A stretch of DNA of 64,000 bases, from positions 62,001-126,000 of the forward strand of contig JBALVL010000004.1 in NCBI GenBank assembly GCA_036961355.1. Reading direction: 5' to 3'. Below, piece by piece: positions 27,601-35,929 of the stretch. This stretch comes from Motiliproteus sp036961355 (GTDB lineage Bacteria; Pseudomonadota; Gammaproteobacteria; Pseudomonadales; Balneatricaceae). Position numbers and translations under genes: made by a program. Below the pieces are notes generated by a model that did no database searches, was not told where the DNA came from, and saw only the letters and a program-made list of their open reading frames with translations. Numbering within the stretch: the stretch's first letter is position 1; the number at the start of each line of letters is the position of its first letter.

Positions 27601-27967
27601 GCCCCATCTGCCAACCGATAGTCAGTCCCAGAATGTTGAATACGACATCAATGATACTGGGATCACGTTGTGGTAGCGTCAGTTGGATGAGTTGCAAGAG
27701 TAGGGCGAACAGCCCGCCCCAGAGAAGCAGCTTGAATAATGAGTGGGACCCGCGTTGCCACACTCCCGTTGATTGCTGGGGCAGGGTATAGCTGATAAAA
27801 CCGGTAGGGACAAAGAGCAGTACGTTACCTAAAATGTCACCGATACCGGGCAGTTTTAGCTGAAACAGGGATATTTCTGCACGCTCCATTGCAGCCATTG
27901 AGAAATCAAAAGGAAACAGTGATCCGTAGCCAATCAGTAGGTAAGTAAGGCACAGCAGGGAGCGCAC
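24629..27967 (-). CDS. VanZ-type membrane protein fused to beta-helix domain
   Basis: A very long protein of 1112 residues. The N-terminus is VanZ-like (LLIGYGSLFPFDF, GDILGNVLLFVPTG), and a second VanZ-like stretch follows around residues 280-365 (LLEFLQIWMPSR). A cytoplasmic Pro/Ser linker near residues 370-400 leads into a second group of helices to about 770. The last 330 residues have no membrane segments and show right-handed beta-helix repeats (IIEGLECHSI, LRDVYFHHAQGG, IIENSLFEHLG, LIIRNSKFINNRNG). Such helices bind or cut polysaccharide. The start is GTG without a clear ribosome site. It may be a membrane-anchored polysaccharide modifying or sensing protein. Confidence 0.8.
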   Translation of the reverse strand: MRSLLCLTYLLIGYGSLFPFDFSMAAMERAEISLFQLKLPGIGDILGNVLLFVPTGFISYTLPQQSTGVWQRGSHSLFKLLLWGGLFALLLQLIQLTLPQRDPSIIDVVFNILGLTIGWQMGRQLGSRLIKLPIGIALLPMLIGAGYFLSQLSPFVPTIDLQSIKNSLKPLLTADFSITSFFVTACCWLVAIRLIFWQHPHYRKRGLLAIWLLVIVGKVLIYKNTLVLVDLTAPLLSLLLLTKLDIDSRKGLKVLIGLLLLSLGLSSLAAFSPLAGEFSLIPLSGFLQGDMHTNVGSLLSKLFIYSAIVWLAIEAGINGRKTAILVAALALLLEFLQIWMPSRSAEIGEPLLVFIAYLLVRNVGDYLASQPSTTSKSAPIPTPTAAPIPSSESKKEQLRMPKKANSSNGIRSAWIPIGISFIAFIITIKTVLALPGIPYNVLQLFRNDGSIIDLSCFYLALLLAGGSAIWISTLHQQQTWPRFGYLAKLHILSAGLVYLMVWFAVSEDSLQDITGTVLSVRALSDIQQQGTTLAVILKVVGVTNIRSLLEFVEPGLRFFALYGLFQVPYVYFLLLLKVPDNKGSRPIHTRKLTTSALLLAICYYFTFPAASTDNLTELISAPLMFCLLLTLYALMIALMVRSLLSNASHKLIKLGSGGIILSTLGWIIAQYSFTEQLHKYGVSFSALEFILGPDRNTRLTIVELLLRWFCVSVAFQLIILWGARLSAGLKIPSVVQQQAGARSKFQFLRPKLILIGALAISLSVYMTNRLFGENLHWQTLSQHFTSDDGPNSIDTSVAVIPADARPGRILLDGVLQPSLKLAFKRAKDHSIIQISPGHYNEAAVLTAHSVVVKAEKGAVIYGKAAHGKGALVLKGNDTIIEGLECHSISVPDGNGKCVRLEGIGVTLRDVYFHHAQGGILGSRAGGDIIIENSLFEHLGTGSFSHGVYSLGATRLIIRNSKFINNRNGAHEIKSRSFYTEITDSVIAAPQSRDSRLIDVANGGVFILKRNILIEGPFSENHDMLSWGVEHNLHKEGSISIKDNLFISDLKSSRLISIKNSPEEMDISGNTIIGDVKGVNSSTNYLFKNREDLSLKEYPNIPNWTQSVSSQKP

Positions 27968-28020
27968 AGCTGATTATCGCCGTGGCACAGAGTAATGAGA
28001 GATTGAATGGTAAGGCGTCA

Positions 28021-28977
28021 TCAGATTGCAGCCGATTTTGTCATGAGGTTTAGCACCATTCGGGTGTGGAATTTCAATGGTACTCCATCCCAGGGCGTGA
28101 AACGCTTTAGCGCAAAAGGGTTGGAGCCTTTGCTGGTATAGCCCGCATCGGTAGAAACGGCGTAGCGAAACCCTAGTTGCTCAACGACAGCAAGGCCGTC
28201 TTCATCCATATCTTTACCCAAACGGCCATTCGGGTAAGCAAAGCCCGTTACGGGGCGGCTGGTCCACTGTTCCAGTAGAGCCTTGTTTTGAGAGACCTCT
28301 TCCAGTTGTTGTTGATAATCCATCTCTTTCAGTATCGGGTGGTTGTGGGTATGCCCACCGATCTCAATGCCGGCTCGTGACAGTTGTGAAATCTCTTCGG
28401 GTAGCATCATCTTACGTGTTTCTTGGGCGTTGTAGTTGGCGGCATAGAGTGCGTCCACCTTTTCCAAGCGCTCGTTTATGGGCAAGTACTTGAGTTGTTG
28501 GATCACTCGGGCGGCCAGCTGACGACGGCCGCTGGTGCTTTTGGGTACGCAGTTACCTAGCCCCACCGGATTTAGATCGATAGCGTTGCTGGCGGTACTT
28601 GCGATCAGATCAATGATCCGGTCATTCCACATATTATCGCCTTGGCTGAAGGCGCTGGCGACAAAGACAGTCGCAGGAATTTGGTAGCGTTCCAGGATAG
28701 GTAAACCGAACTCCAAATTATTGAGATAACCATCATCTAACGTTACGCATACCGCTTTAGGGGGGAGGGTGCCTGCCTCAATTCGATCCAGCGCCTCGTT
28801 GATCGATAGTGGCGTGAAATAGCGCTGTAACAGCGACATCTGCCAATCGAATTTATTCGTATCTGGCTCCCAAGGGCGCATCGGATCCAGTTGGGGAAGA
28901 ACCTGATGATAATTCAAGATGCTGAGCTTATTGCGGTTGATCGGAGTCGAAAGCAGTGTCAGTAGCTGATGGAGCAT
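28021..28977 (-). CDS. Polysaccharide deacetylase (NodB domain, CE4)
   Basis: A 318-residue carbohydrate esterase family 4 protein. LNYHQVLP opens it, the metal and base motif is CVTLDDGYLNN, and the zinc histidines lie in IGGHTHNHPIL. It should remove N- or O-acetyl groups from sugars. The frame begins with TTG-ATG; the ATG is favoured because AGGGA is seven bases before it. No secretion signal is evident, so the site of action is unclear. It sits 54 bases after the VanZ/beta-helix gene start on the same strand. Confidence 0.9.
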   Translation of the reverse strand: MLHQLLTLLSTPINRNKLSILNYHQVLPQLDPMRPWEPDTNKFDWQMSLLQRYFTPLSINEALDRIEAGTLPPKAVCVTLDDGYLNNLEFGLPILERYQIPATVFVASAFSQGDNMWNDRIIDLIASTASNAIDLNPVGLGNCVPKSTSGRRQLAARVIQQLKYLPINERLEKVDALYAANYNAQETRKMMLPEEISQLSRAGIEIGGHTHNHPILKEMDYQQQLEEVSQNKALLEQWTSRPVTGFAYPNGRLGKDMDEDGLAVVEQLGFRYAVSTDAGYTSKGSNPFALKRFTPWDGVPLKFHTRMVLNLMTKSAAI

Positions 28978-29187
28978 CAACGCGTCCCTAGTATAATTTT
29001 CCGCCGTCCGATGTCGCGATGAGCCTGCGGCTCGACGGTAAACACCTGACTCCCTGTCTTTTTTAAACTGTTTGAATTCAGAGCTATTACCAACCGTAAT
29101 ATAATAGTAAAGCTTGCTAGAGTATAGGCGATCTATGCAAGGCCGTAACTGTTGTTAGCCGCGAATAATTAGGCTCCCTGGTTGCCT

Positions 29188-30603
29188 TTAACGGTACTGA
29201 GAAAGGGTTGAATCAAATACCTTTACACCCTGTTTTAACAGATTGTTGGAGGGGCGTGATGCCACCCCATAGAGCAGCTGTCTAAGCTTGTCACGCATGG
29301 TTTGAGTGCTGAGCCGAGTGTCTGTTTCGGATCGGTTATGGTTGTAGAACGTGACAATACTCCGGTGCTGCTCCGGGAGTGTGGTTATATCCAACTCTGC
29401 TTCAGCAACGCGGATATCAACGGTGTGCTGCAGCGCTGGCAGAGGCTGTGGCGTTAATTGTTGCCAATCGGTTGTTACCGATTGATGGTAGAACACGACC
29501 AGCGATCGAGTAGCCCAGAATGCGCTGGCCGGACCGCTGTAGGGGTCTAGCCAGCGAAGGTCGTCTTCGAAGATACCCTGGCTGGGGCGGCCAAGCTGAA
29601 CCCCACCTTGTGAAATAAAAAAGCGCCAACAACTATCCAGTGCCGCCAGTGCCATACCGCTTGGGTATTGTTCAGGATTGAGTTCGCTTGCCATCAGTAG
29701 CGGTGCCGGTGCAGCCATCCGGTAACACAGGCTGCGGCCGAAAAGCACCACTCCTTGATCGGTAAACAAGTACTTGTACCAGGCGCAGAAGTCGACCATG
29801 GCATGTGTAATGAAACAGGGATCAAAGCTCGGATCGATTTTGTTCAGCCAATACAACGCGTACTGAAAAGCCCAAGCATTATAGAGATCGACCGCGCCGT
29901 TCTCTCCATCGGTAAAGCAGCCGTTGCCTTGGTAGAATGATTTGATTCTCTGGTAACGGTCCATACTACAAAACTGATGGTCGGGGTCGAGTGCTTGGAT
30001 CACTTTGTCGACCAGAATAACAAACAGGTGCCAGTTGCTATCGGCGGTCTGTTTGCCGATCACCTGTTTAAGCCAACTCAGAATTTGTCTTTGTTGATGG
30101 GTATTGAAGCGCGGCCAAAGCGAGTCCTTAACCAACCATAGTGCTAATGCAATATCGCCAGCCTCGCAGATCAATGTACTCTTATGAGCTACATCTCCCC
30201 AGTATCCAGAGTGTTGCGGATCGGTGCCGTTGATCAGTGCACTGGTGATCGTCGCATCCATCTCCTCTGTGAGTTGAGGGTCTGCTAGCGGGGAACTGCG
30301 GTATGCGGCCCACAACGGTAACAACCGTGTCACCCCTTCTATGCCATCATTTCGTGCGCCGTAGATACTCCCAGCACCCGGGTAGTAAGCGATGGTGCCA
30401 CTGCGGTGCAGGTAATGCTGATGGGCTTGCCAGAAGTATTGGGTTAGGTGATTTATACGGTCACAGACGGTTCCGCTGCTATCGTTGAAACGGTTTTTTA
30501 GGGTTTCATCGTGCTGTTTGAATGCTGAGCGAAGATGCCATCTTCGGTGGCAACACTGTCGCTGCATGCGGGCGATAAACGCGATATTTTGCTTGTTGAT
30601 CAT
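29188..30603 (-). CDS. DUF2264-family protein
   Basis: A 471-residue protein with features of the DUF2264 family: YPGAGSIYGARNDGIEG, SNWHLFVILVDKVIQ, YNAWAFQYALYW and FGRSLCYRMAAPAPLL. That family is predicted to be an alpha/alpha toroid, as in glycoside hydrolases and polysaccharide lyases, but no reaction is established that I can rely on. No signal peptide is seen. The start overlaps the stop of the upstream glycosyltransferase (ATGA), so the two are coupled. Its place between a transferase and a deacetylase suggests a role in trimming the polysaccharide. Confidence 0.8.
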   Translation of the reverse strand: MINKQNIAFIARMQRQCCHRRWHLRSAFKQHDETLKNRFNDSSGTVCDRINHLTQYFWQAHQHYLHRSGTIAYYPGAGSIYGARNDGIEGVTRLLPLWAAYRSSPLADPQLTEEMDATITSALINGTDPQHSGYWGDVAHKSTLICEAGDIALALWLVKDSLWPRFNTHQQRQILSWLKQVIGKQTADSNWHLFVILVDKVIQALDPDHQFCSMDRYQRIKSFYQGNGCFTDGENGAVDLYNAWAFQYALYWLNKIDPSFDPCFITHAMVDFCAWYKYLFTDQGVVLFGRSLCYRMAAPAPLLMASELNPEQYPSGMALAALDSCWRFFISQGGVQLGRPSQGIFEDDLRWLDPYSGPASAFWATRSLVVFYHQSVTTDWQQLTPQPLPALQHTVDIRVAEAELDITTLPEQHRSIVTFYNHNRSETDTRLSTQTMRDKLRQLLYGVASRPSNNLLKQGVKVFDSTLSQYR

Positions 30604-31550
30604 GCAGGTGAACTGTCCTTATGCAGATTCAACAGACAGCGGATAATGAATTTATAGCTACCAAACTTCAACGGTGCCTTTTCTCGGGCAATGGCAAACG
30701 CTTTCAGGGCACGACGGTACCAGCCACCGAGAAATAGCTCATAACCGTACTCAAACCAGACATTGAAAAATATCAGGTCGAGATTGTGCTGGCTTACGGT
30801 ACGTCCATCCTTGCTGCTGGCGCCGAAGGTGTTTAGGTTGTGCTCCATTATCTCTGCCCGGTAATTTCGCAGGTGCGGCTTGTGGGAGATACTCTCTTGG
30901 TTTTTTCGGTAGTAAGCGTAGTTACTTTCTAACTGGGCAACCTTGGCATGATGTGCCAGCTGCAACCAAAAGTCGTAATCCTGGCCCCGGCGAAAGTCTG
31001 GATTGAATCGAACCTCCTTCAGCACCTCGGCTCGAACCAGGGCTGCGATAATGTGATACCAGGAGCATTCGAACAGGGTGTGATACACCCAGCCTGACAT
31101 CGCCTCATTGACCTCTGGAGGTTGGCTGGTATCGACGGCAACTGCGGAGCTTAACTTGAAATTTTGGTCAACATGCTGAAAGCGACCGGTCGCAACGCCA
31201 TATTCAGGGTGCATCTCCAGAAAATTCACCTGCTGATGCAGCCTTTCCGGAGCCCATAAATCATCGCCATCGTTGAACGCGATATAACAGCCTTTAGCCT
31301 GGTCTATGCCGGTGTTTCGGGCGACAGCAGAGCCTGCGTTTTTCTGATAGTGATACTCAACTTGATCACCGAAGTCCTCTACCACTTGTCTGGATGCGTC
31401 GGTACTGCCATCGTCGACAACGATGATCTGCTTGTTGGGATAACTCTGATTAACCACGCTTTGAATGCAGTCACCGATATACTTCTCTCCGTTGTACACG
31501 GGGATTATGATCGAAACTAAGGGGAGGTCGTTGAGCATGTTGAATTCCAT
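30600..31550 (-). CDS. Glycosyltransferase family 2
   Basis: A GT-A transferase of 316 residues: SIIIPVYNGEKYIGDCI, VVDDGSTDAS, SAVARNTGID and FNDGDDLWAPERL with the metal-binding DxD. GQDYDFWLQLA is the usual catalytic base region. It probably adds one sugar to the repeat unit. The start could be the ATG at 31550 or the one at 31538 (MLND). The stop overlaps the DUF2264 gene. It faces the phosphatase gene across 114 bases, which must hold its promoter. Confidence 0.9.
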   Translation of the reverse strand: MEFNMLNDLPLVSIIIPVYNGEKYIGDCIQSVVNQSYPNKQIIVVDDGSTDASRQVVEDFGDQVEYHYQKNAGSAVARNTGIDQAKGCYIAFNDGDDLWAPERLHQQVNFLEMHPEYGVATGRFQHVDQNFKLSSAVAVDTSQPPEVNEAMSGWVYHTLFECSWYHIIAALVRAEVLKEVRFNPDFRRGQDYDFWLQLAHHAKVAQLESNYAYYRKNQESISHKPHLRNYRAEIMEHNLNTFGASSKDGRTVSQHNLDLIFFNVWFEYGYELFLGGWYRRALKAFAIAREKAPLKFGSYKFIIRCLLNLHKDSSPA

Positions 31551-31664
31551 CCTGAAAATATGCGTAACGATTAAATTAGTGGTGATCGATTGTAATCGAC
31601 TCTATAGACTGCTGACTACAACGTCGACCCTTGCTAACCGGTTTAACATTGAGTAACCAAAATT

Positions 31665-32249
31665 ATGCCATTCATTGATGATAATTTCGCAAGTTATAAG
31701 GGGTTGGTTCGCTTGCTTCTTACTGAGGCTGGCGCTTACCTTGGGCTTGATGGCAACTACCGGAAGGTTGATTTTAACCGGGTAGAACGTTTGGTCTTTG
31801 TCTGTTTGGGCAATATTTGTCGGAGCCCTTACGGCGAGTTCATCGCCCAGCGTCACAATATAGCGACTGCAGGTTTTGGTCTGTCAACGACTACAGGTGC
31901 TCCCGCTTTTGAACTAGGCGTGGAAACTGCGTTGGAGCGGCAGATCGATATGCGCTCGCACAGGGCAACCGATCTCAGTGATTTCGACCTCAAAGATTCT
32001 GATTTGCTGTTGGTGATGGAGTTACGGCATGCACATAGATTGAGCCGGTTGATGGGTGACAGCGGGGCGCAAATCGCTCTGCTCGGCAATTGGGCTAGAC
32101 CTAGGCGGTTGCACATCCATGACCCTCATGTGCATGGCAAGGCCTACTTTGAAAATTGTTACAATGTGGTCGAGAACGCTACGGAGAATTTGATTACTGA
32201 GCTACAGCAGCACCGAGGCGGTGCGGTATCAGCTCGGGGCGGCAGTTAA
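31665..32249 (+). CDS. Low-molecular-weight protein tyrosine phosphatase-like protein
   Basis: A 194-residue protein of the Wzb/LMW-PTP family with about 40 extra residues at the N-terminus. The P-loop is CLGNICRSP (Cys47, Arg53), and the general acid is Asp153 in IHDPHVHG, so it looks catalytically complete. In polysaccharide loci such phosphatases reset tyrosine-phosphorylated chain-length kinases, yet no Wzc-type kinase is present here. It is the only gene on the plus strand between 24.6 and 43.9 kb, and its end overlaps tail-to-tail with the ATP-grasp gene by four bases. Confidence 0.88.
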   Translation: MPFIDDNFASYKGLVRLLLTEAGAYLGLDGNYRKVDFNRVERLVFVCLGNICRSPYGEFIAQRHNIATAGFGLSTTTGAPAFELGVETALERQIDMRSHRATDLSDFDLKDSDLLLVMELRHAHRLSRLMGDSGAQIALLGNWARPRRLHIHDPHVHGKAYFENCYNVVENATENLITELQQHRGGAVSARGGS

Positions 32250-33520
32250 CGGCGGAGTATTTTTTTGGCCATCGCCAACCAATCCGCCAACAGCGGTTTG
32301 GGGTCAGATAGGCTGAAAATGTAGTATCGCATTCGTGGATCGAAGTAGCCGCCAATAAACTCCCATAACTCTTCTAAAGCATTGAAAGAAAGGCTTTTGT
32401 CTTTGATTTTTTGTGGTTGAAACAGAATCCGGATAAGGCGTTTTATTTCGATCAAGGTATTGCGGCAACGTAGGTTTTTGTAATCGACCCCCATCTCTGT
32501 CGGAATGTTACCGAGCCCGAGCACCTGATAGCTATACCAGCCAAAGGGGACGTTGCAGTAGTAGGCCAGCGGTAAGCTCCCCCAGAAACGGCCGTTTATC
32601 TCCATCAGCACGGCGTGGCCTGTTGCTTCATCATAGCGATATTCCACCATGGCAGGCCCTTCCCAGTTCATCTGCCGTAGCAGTTCGATCGATTGCTGTT
32701 GCAGAGATTGGTGTTGGTCTAGGCCAACCGAGGCACAAAGAGAGGAAAATCCCCCCTCGGGAGGCCATTCGTGCAGCCTGCGATGCTGAAACCGTAATAA
32801 CGGGGCTCCCTTATGCATGAAAAAGAATTGGCCTAAGCCATAACCGGGGCAGTAGGCCTGGATCATTGGAAACGCTTCAAGAGGCTGGTAAGTGCTTAAT
32901 TGATCGCGCAACTGCTGTTGGCTATGGCAGTAGATCACCTTCTCAAGAGAGATCCCTTCAGCAGCAGCCTTGGCCATCACCGCATGGGGGTTGCTCCACT
33001 TCAGAATTACCGGGAAATCGAGATCGGGGAGTAGGCCATCCAATTGCTCAAGCGAGGTGATTGTGTGGCTGGCCGGAGATGAGATCCCCATCACCGCCGC
33101 TAGCTCTGCGGTGTGTTCTTTGCTCAAAACCTTTTCGATATTTTCCTGGCTGGGAATCAGCGGGGTCACACCAATTAATCGGTCTCGATTACGGTTCAAA
33201 AATAGAATGTCGGTTTCAGAGATACAGAGCAGGAAACGGGCGCCGGTGGTTGCGGCGACCTGGTTGAGAAACTCGACCTGTTGCTGCTCGTCCGCTTGAG
33301 GCCAGAGAAAGCGTTGTTTGGTATAGCGCGAGCTTAGCCCGATGGAATCTTTGGAGCGGCCGATACCGATGATATGACAGCCTCTTTGCCCCAGCTCACG
33401 GATCAGGGTTAGACCGATCTGCGTACCGGTGCCGAGGATGATAACTTTGTTATCGTGCTCGCTGCCAAGATGGCTGTCCTGGTTATTGTTAGATGCTGTC
33501 ATGTTGTTCAATATGCCCAT
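32246..33520 (-). CDS. ATP-grasp ligase
   Basis: A 424-residue carboxylate-amine ligase-type ATP-grasp protein: a Rossmann-like N-terminus (VIILGTGTQIGLTLIREL), FPVILKWSNPHAVM for the first nucleotide lysine, and the metal-binding end MVEYRYDEATGHAVLMEINGR split around an EIN motif. It should join an amine to a carboxylate, for example an amino acid to a sugar acid. The annotated ATG at 33520 overlaps the deacetylase-like gene by 13 bases; the ATG at 33502 (MTASNN) is an alternative. It is the second ATP-grasp protein in the locus after the fusion at 12.7 kb. Confidence 0.86.
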   Translation of the reverse strand: MGILNNMTASNNNQDSHLGSEHDNKVIILGTGTQIGLTLIRELGQRGCHIIGIGRSKDSIGLSSRYTKQRFLWPQADEQQQVEFLNQVAATTGARFLLCISETDILFLNRNRDRLIGVTPLIPSQENIEKVLSKEHTAELAAVMGISSPASHTITSLEQLDGLLPDLDFPVILKWSNPHAVMAKAAAEGISLEKVIYCHSQQQLRDQLSTYQPLEAFPMIQAYCPGYGLGQFFFMHKGAPLLRFQHRRLHEWPPEGGFSSLCASVGLDQHQSLQQQSIELLRQMNWEGPAMVEYRYDEATGHAVLMEINGRFWGSLPLAYYCNVPFGWYSYQVLGLGNIPTEMGVDYKNLRCRNTLIEIKRLIRILFQPQKIKDKSLSFNALEELWEFIGGYFDPRMRYYIFSLSDPKPLLADWLAMAKKILRR

Positions 33521-34509
33521 ACTAGGTCATTAATTTTGTTGTGGATTTTACGGCCGACAGCAAATATCGACGGAATGCGAAGTGAAGGGTGCTGCCGCTC
33601 AGAAGCTAGCCACTGCTGTCGACTATCGGAGAAGTTAGCGGCTTCAAAATCCTGGTCATGCTGGTTAATAAAATGACATAGTTTTTGTAAGCGGGTTTGA
33701 TTGATGCGGTTTCGGGTTACTCGGCTGTACCTGAAATCAGACTTTTTAATAAACTCGAACGGGTGGGTCAATAGTACGATTTGCTCTACGCCAGCCTTGC
33801 GGGCAGCCCAAAGCAGATGGCGCAACTCAGGCCAGGAGCAACTGGTGATCTGTAGTGATTTGTTATGGGTATAGCCCAGTAGAGCGCTGTCCTGATAAGT
33901 AAAAACAGGCAGTTCCATCACTCCATGAATCTGCTTGCGGCCTGATAGAATCTGCAGCTCAGTTTCTTTCGGGGTATAAACGCCCAAGGCGATATTGGAA
34001 GCTAGGGGGATGCCAAGAGAAGCCATCGCTCGATAAACGTTGCTGTCCACCCTCAGGCTGCCCGTTCGCAGTGCATCGGGTCTGTGCCCCACCCAACGTT
34101 CGAAAACCTCACTACATGTCTCGATGACTCGAAAAATCTCCGCATAATTTCGTCCTGAACAGTCATCGTGGCGCGGGAACGGATTGGGGTGGTCTTTATT
34201 GCCGAAACTTAACCAAACTGGGTGGATATGAAGTTGGATATCCTGCTGGGCCGCTTGTATCTGCCGTACGACAGTCGACATCGGCTCATCACCAAAGTAA
34301 AAGTAGTTGGCACATTCTACGAAAAAAGACGCTTTGATCTGGTACTGGTTAAGGGTATCGAGTAAAAATCCCAGTCCTTGCTGCTTGCCGTTGACATGGC
34401 CGTAGACAACCGGCTCGGCCAGGGGAGCATACCGTTGCGGATCTTCAAAGTGCCCGGCGATACTAAACTCGGTATCGACGGTGATACATACTTGTGTCCG
34501 TGTCTGCAT
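33508..34509 (-). CDS. Polysaccharide deacetylase-like protein
   Basis: A 333-residue protein of the NodB superfamily. CITVDTEFSI supplies the metal-binding aspartates, IQLHIHPVWLSF supplies the HxH element, and LLTHPFEF is a late histidine motif. The arrangement resembles deacetylases with a WalW-like pattern found near polysaccharide genes. GGAG lies seven bases before the ATG. The 3' end overlaps the ATP-grasp gene, so the two are probably translated together. The substrate is unknown. Confidence 0.82.
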   Translation of the reverse strand: MQTRTQVCITVDTEFSIAGHFEDPQRYAPLAEPVVYGHVNGKQQGLGFLLDTLNQYQIKASFFVECANYFYFGDEPMSTVVRQIQAAQQDIQLHIHPVWLSFGNKDHPNPFPRHDDCSGRNYAEIFRVIETCSEVFERWVGHRPDALRTGSLRVDSNVYRAMASLGIPLASNIALGVYTPKETELQILSGRKQIHGVMELPVFTYQDSALLGYTHNKSLQITSCSWPELRHLLWAARKAGVEQIVLLTHPFEFIKKSDFRYSRVTRNRINQTRLQKLCHFINQHDQDFEAANFSDSRQQWLASERQHPSLRIPSIFAVGRKIHNKINDLVWAY

Positions 34510-34541
34510 TAGCAGGCTCCGTCTCGGCGTATTGCTAGGGC

Positions 34542-35906
34542 TTAATGATTAAGCTGGCACCGATTTATAATGTATTTGAATTTACCGGTCTCTTCCGCCT
34601 CGATAGCAGCAACAGCATTGATCTGTATCTGTGCCTCACGCCCTAAGACCTTGCATAAAGCGGCCTGTAGTCGGTTTCTATCGGGTAGTAGGTTATCCCG
34701 GCAAACCACTTTTAGCTCGAAAGAGGTCGGCGTATTTTGAATAAATTGAAACTGGCCTACGGCGGGGTCTTCGCGAACGATGTTGCCGATAAATGCCCCG
34801 TGAACTGATGCGCCATCGGTGGCTTTGAGCAGATCGTTGGCTCGGCCGATCACTTCAGCCAGAATGGGAAGACCTCTGCCGCACGGACACCGACCTGCGG
34901 ATAAGCGACCGATATCACCGGTGCGATAGCGGATCATCGGAAAGGCCCGGGTAGACAGGTGGGTCACAACGATCTCTCCCTGTTCGCCAATAGCTAACGG
35001 TTTCTGCTGGTCATCAAGGATCTCAACAATGACATCCTCAGCACTGATATGGAGGTTTCCATGGGGACATTCGTGGGCAATGAAGCCCGCATCCCTACTG
35101 CCGTAGCCGTTGGCCACAGGAGCGTTGAAAACCTCTTCAATCAATTGTCGCTGAGGGTCGTATAGCTTCTCTGCGGTACAGAAAATCACCTTCAGTTCAG
35201 AGCTGTTGTTGTTGTTGTTGTTCAGTCCATGAGCACGAGCGGTTTCTGCAAGCAGCGTTAGAATGGAGGGGTAGCCGTAGATCATCGCTGGTCGGTAAGC
35301 GATAAGGCGATGGTAGAGGTCCAACAGTTCATGACTCTTCAGTTGCTTAGCTGGAAACAGCTGGGATCGCATCATCCGGTCGCGGACCCTTTTAGCGATA
35401 CCTTGGCCGTTAAGCTCTATCCCTGAACCCCAGATAACGGCTTCGGGATCACCGATATCCACATCCCACCAGCGGGTTGCCCGCCATTTGGCGGCGATGT
35501 CATGGCTGATCCTCTCTTTGCCGACAGCAAACTTTAATGGTTGGCCGCTAGAACCCGAAGTCGTCATAAATTGAGGCGGTTTGATGTTTTGTGACAGCAT
35601 CGACTGCTGATTGGCACGAATCCGCTCTTTGTCTAGATAGGGGATACGCGAGAGGATTTCGGGATCAGAAAAATCGGAAGGCTCTAAGCCGCGGCTCTTG
35701 AACAACCCGGAAAAGTAGGGGTTGACCTTGTTCACGTCGGTTAAAAACGCCTGCAGCCGCTGTTGGGTCAGGGCATGCAGTGCTTCAGCGCTAAGCCACT
35801 GGCTATGCTCAAGTTCTACCTTACGTTGAACGCTCTGATGTGATTTGAGCCTTTCATGCAAAGGAAACAAGATGTGAGAAACTAACCGGGTGTAGGGAAG
35901 AGTCAT
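34542..35906 (-). CDS. CapK/PaaK-like AMP-binding ligase
   Basis: A 454-residue adenylating protein of the phenylacetate-CoA ligase/CapK group. The ATP motif is TTSGSSGQPLKFA, followed by NGYGSRDAGFIAHECP and the YRTGDIGRLS hinge region; CPCGRGLP is the usual cysteine pair. CapK-like proteins occur in capsule loci and probably activate an acyl group. A run of six asparagines (residues about 229-234) is coded by six GTT repeats on the plus strand at 35205-35222 and looks like a slippage-prone tract. Confidence 0.88.
   Translation of the reverse strand: MTLPYTRLVSHILFPLHERLKSHQSVQRKVELEHSQWLSAEALHALTQQRLQAFLTDVNKVNPYFSGLFKSRGLEPSDFSDPEILSRIPYLDKERIRANQQSMLSQNIKPPQFMTTSGSSGQPLKFAVGKERISHDIAAKWRATRWWDVDIGDPEAVIWGSGIELNGQGIAKRVRDRMMRSQLFPAKQLKSHELLDLYHRLIAYRPAMIYGYPSILTLLAETARAHGLNNNNNNSSELKVIFCTAEKLYDPQRQLIEEVFNAPVANGYGSRDAGFIAHECPHGNLHISAEDVIVEILDDQQKPLAIGEQGEIVVTHLSTRAFPMIRYRTGDIGRLSAGRCPCGRGLPILAEVIGRANDLLKATDGASVHGAFIGNIVREDPAVGQFQFIQNTPTSFELKVVCRDNLLPDRNRLQAALCKVLGREAQIQINAVAAIEAEETGKFKYIINRCQLNH
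35205..35222. repeat. (GTT)6 trinucleotide run inside CapK-like gene
   Basis: Six perfect GTT units on the plus strand, read as consecutive Asn codons on the minus strand. Changes in copy number would keep the frame and only lengthen or shorten the asparagine loop. Confidence 0.8.
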
Positions 35907-35929
35907 TGAGTTAGCTTTCCTGCTTCCAT

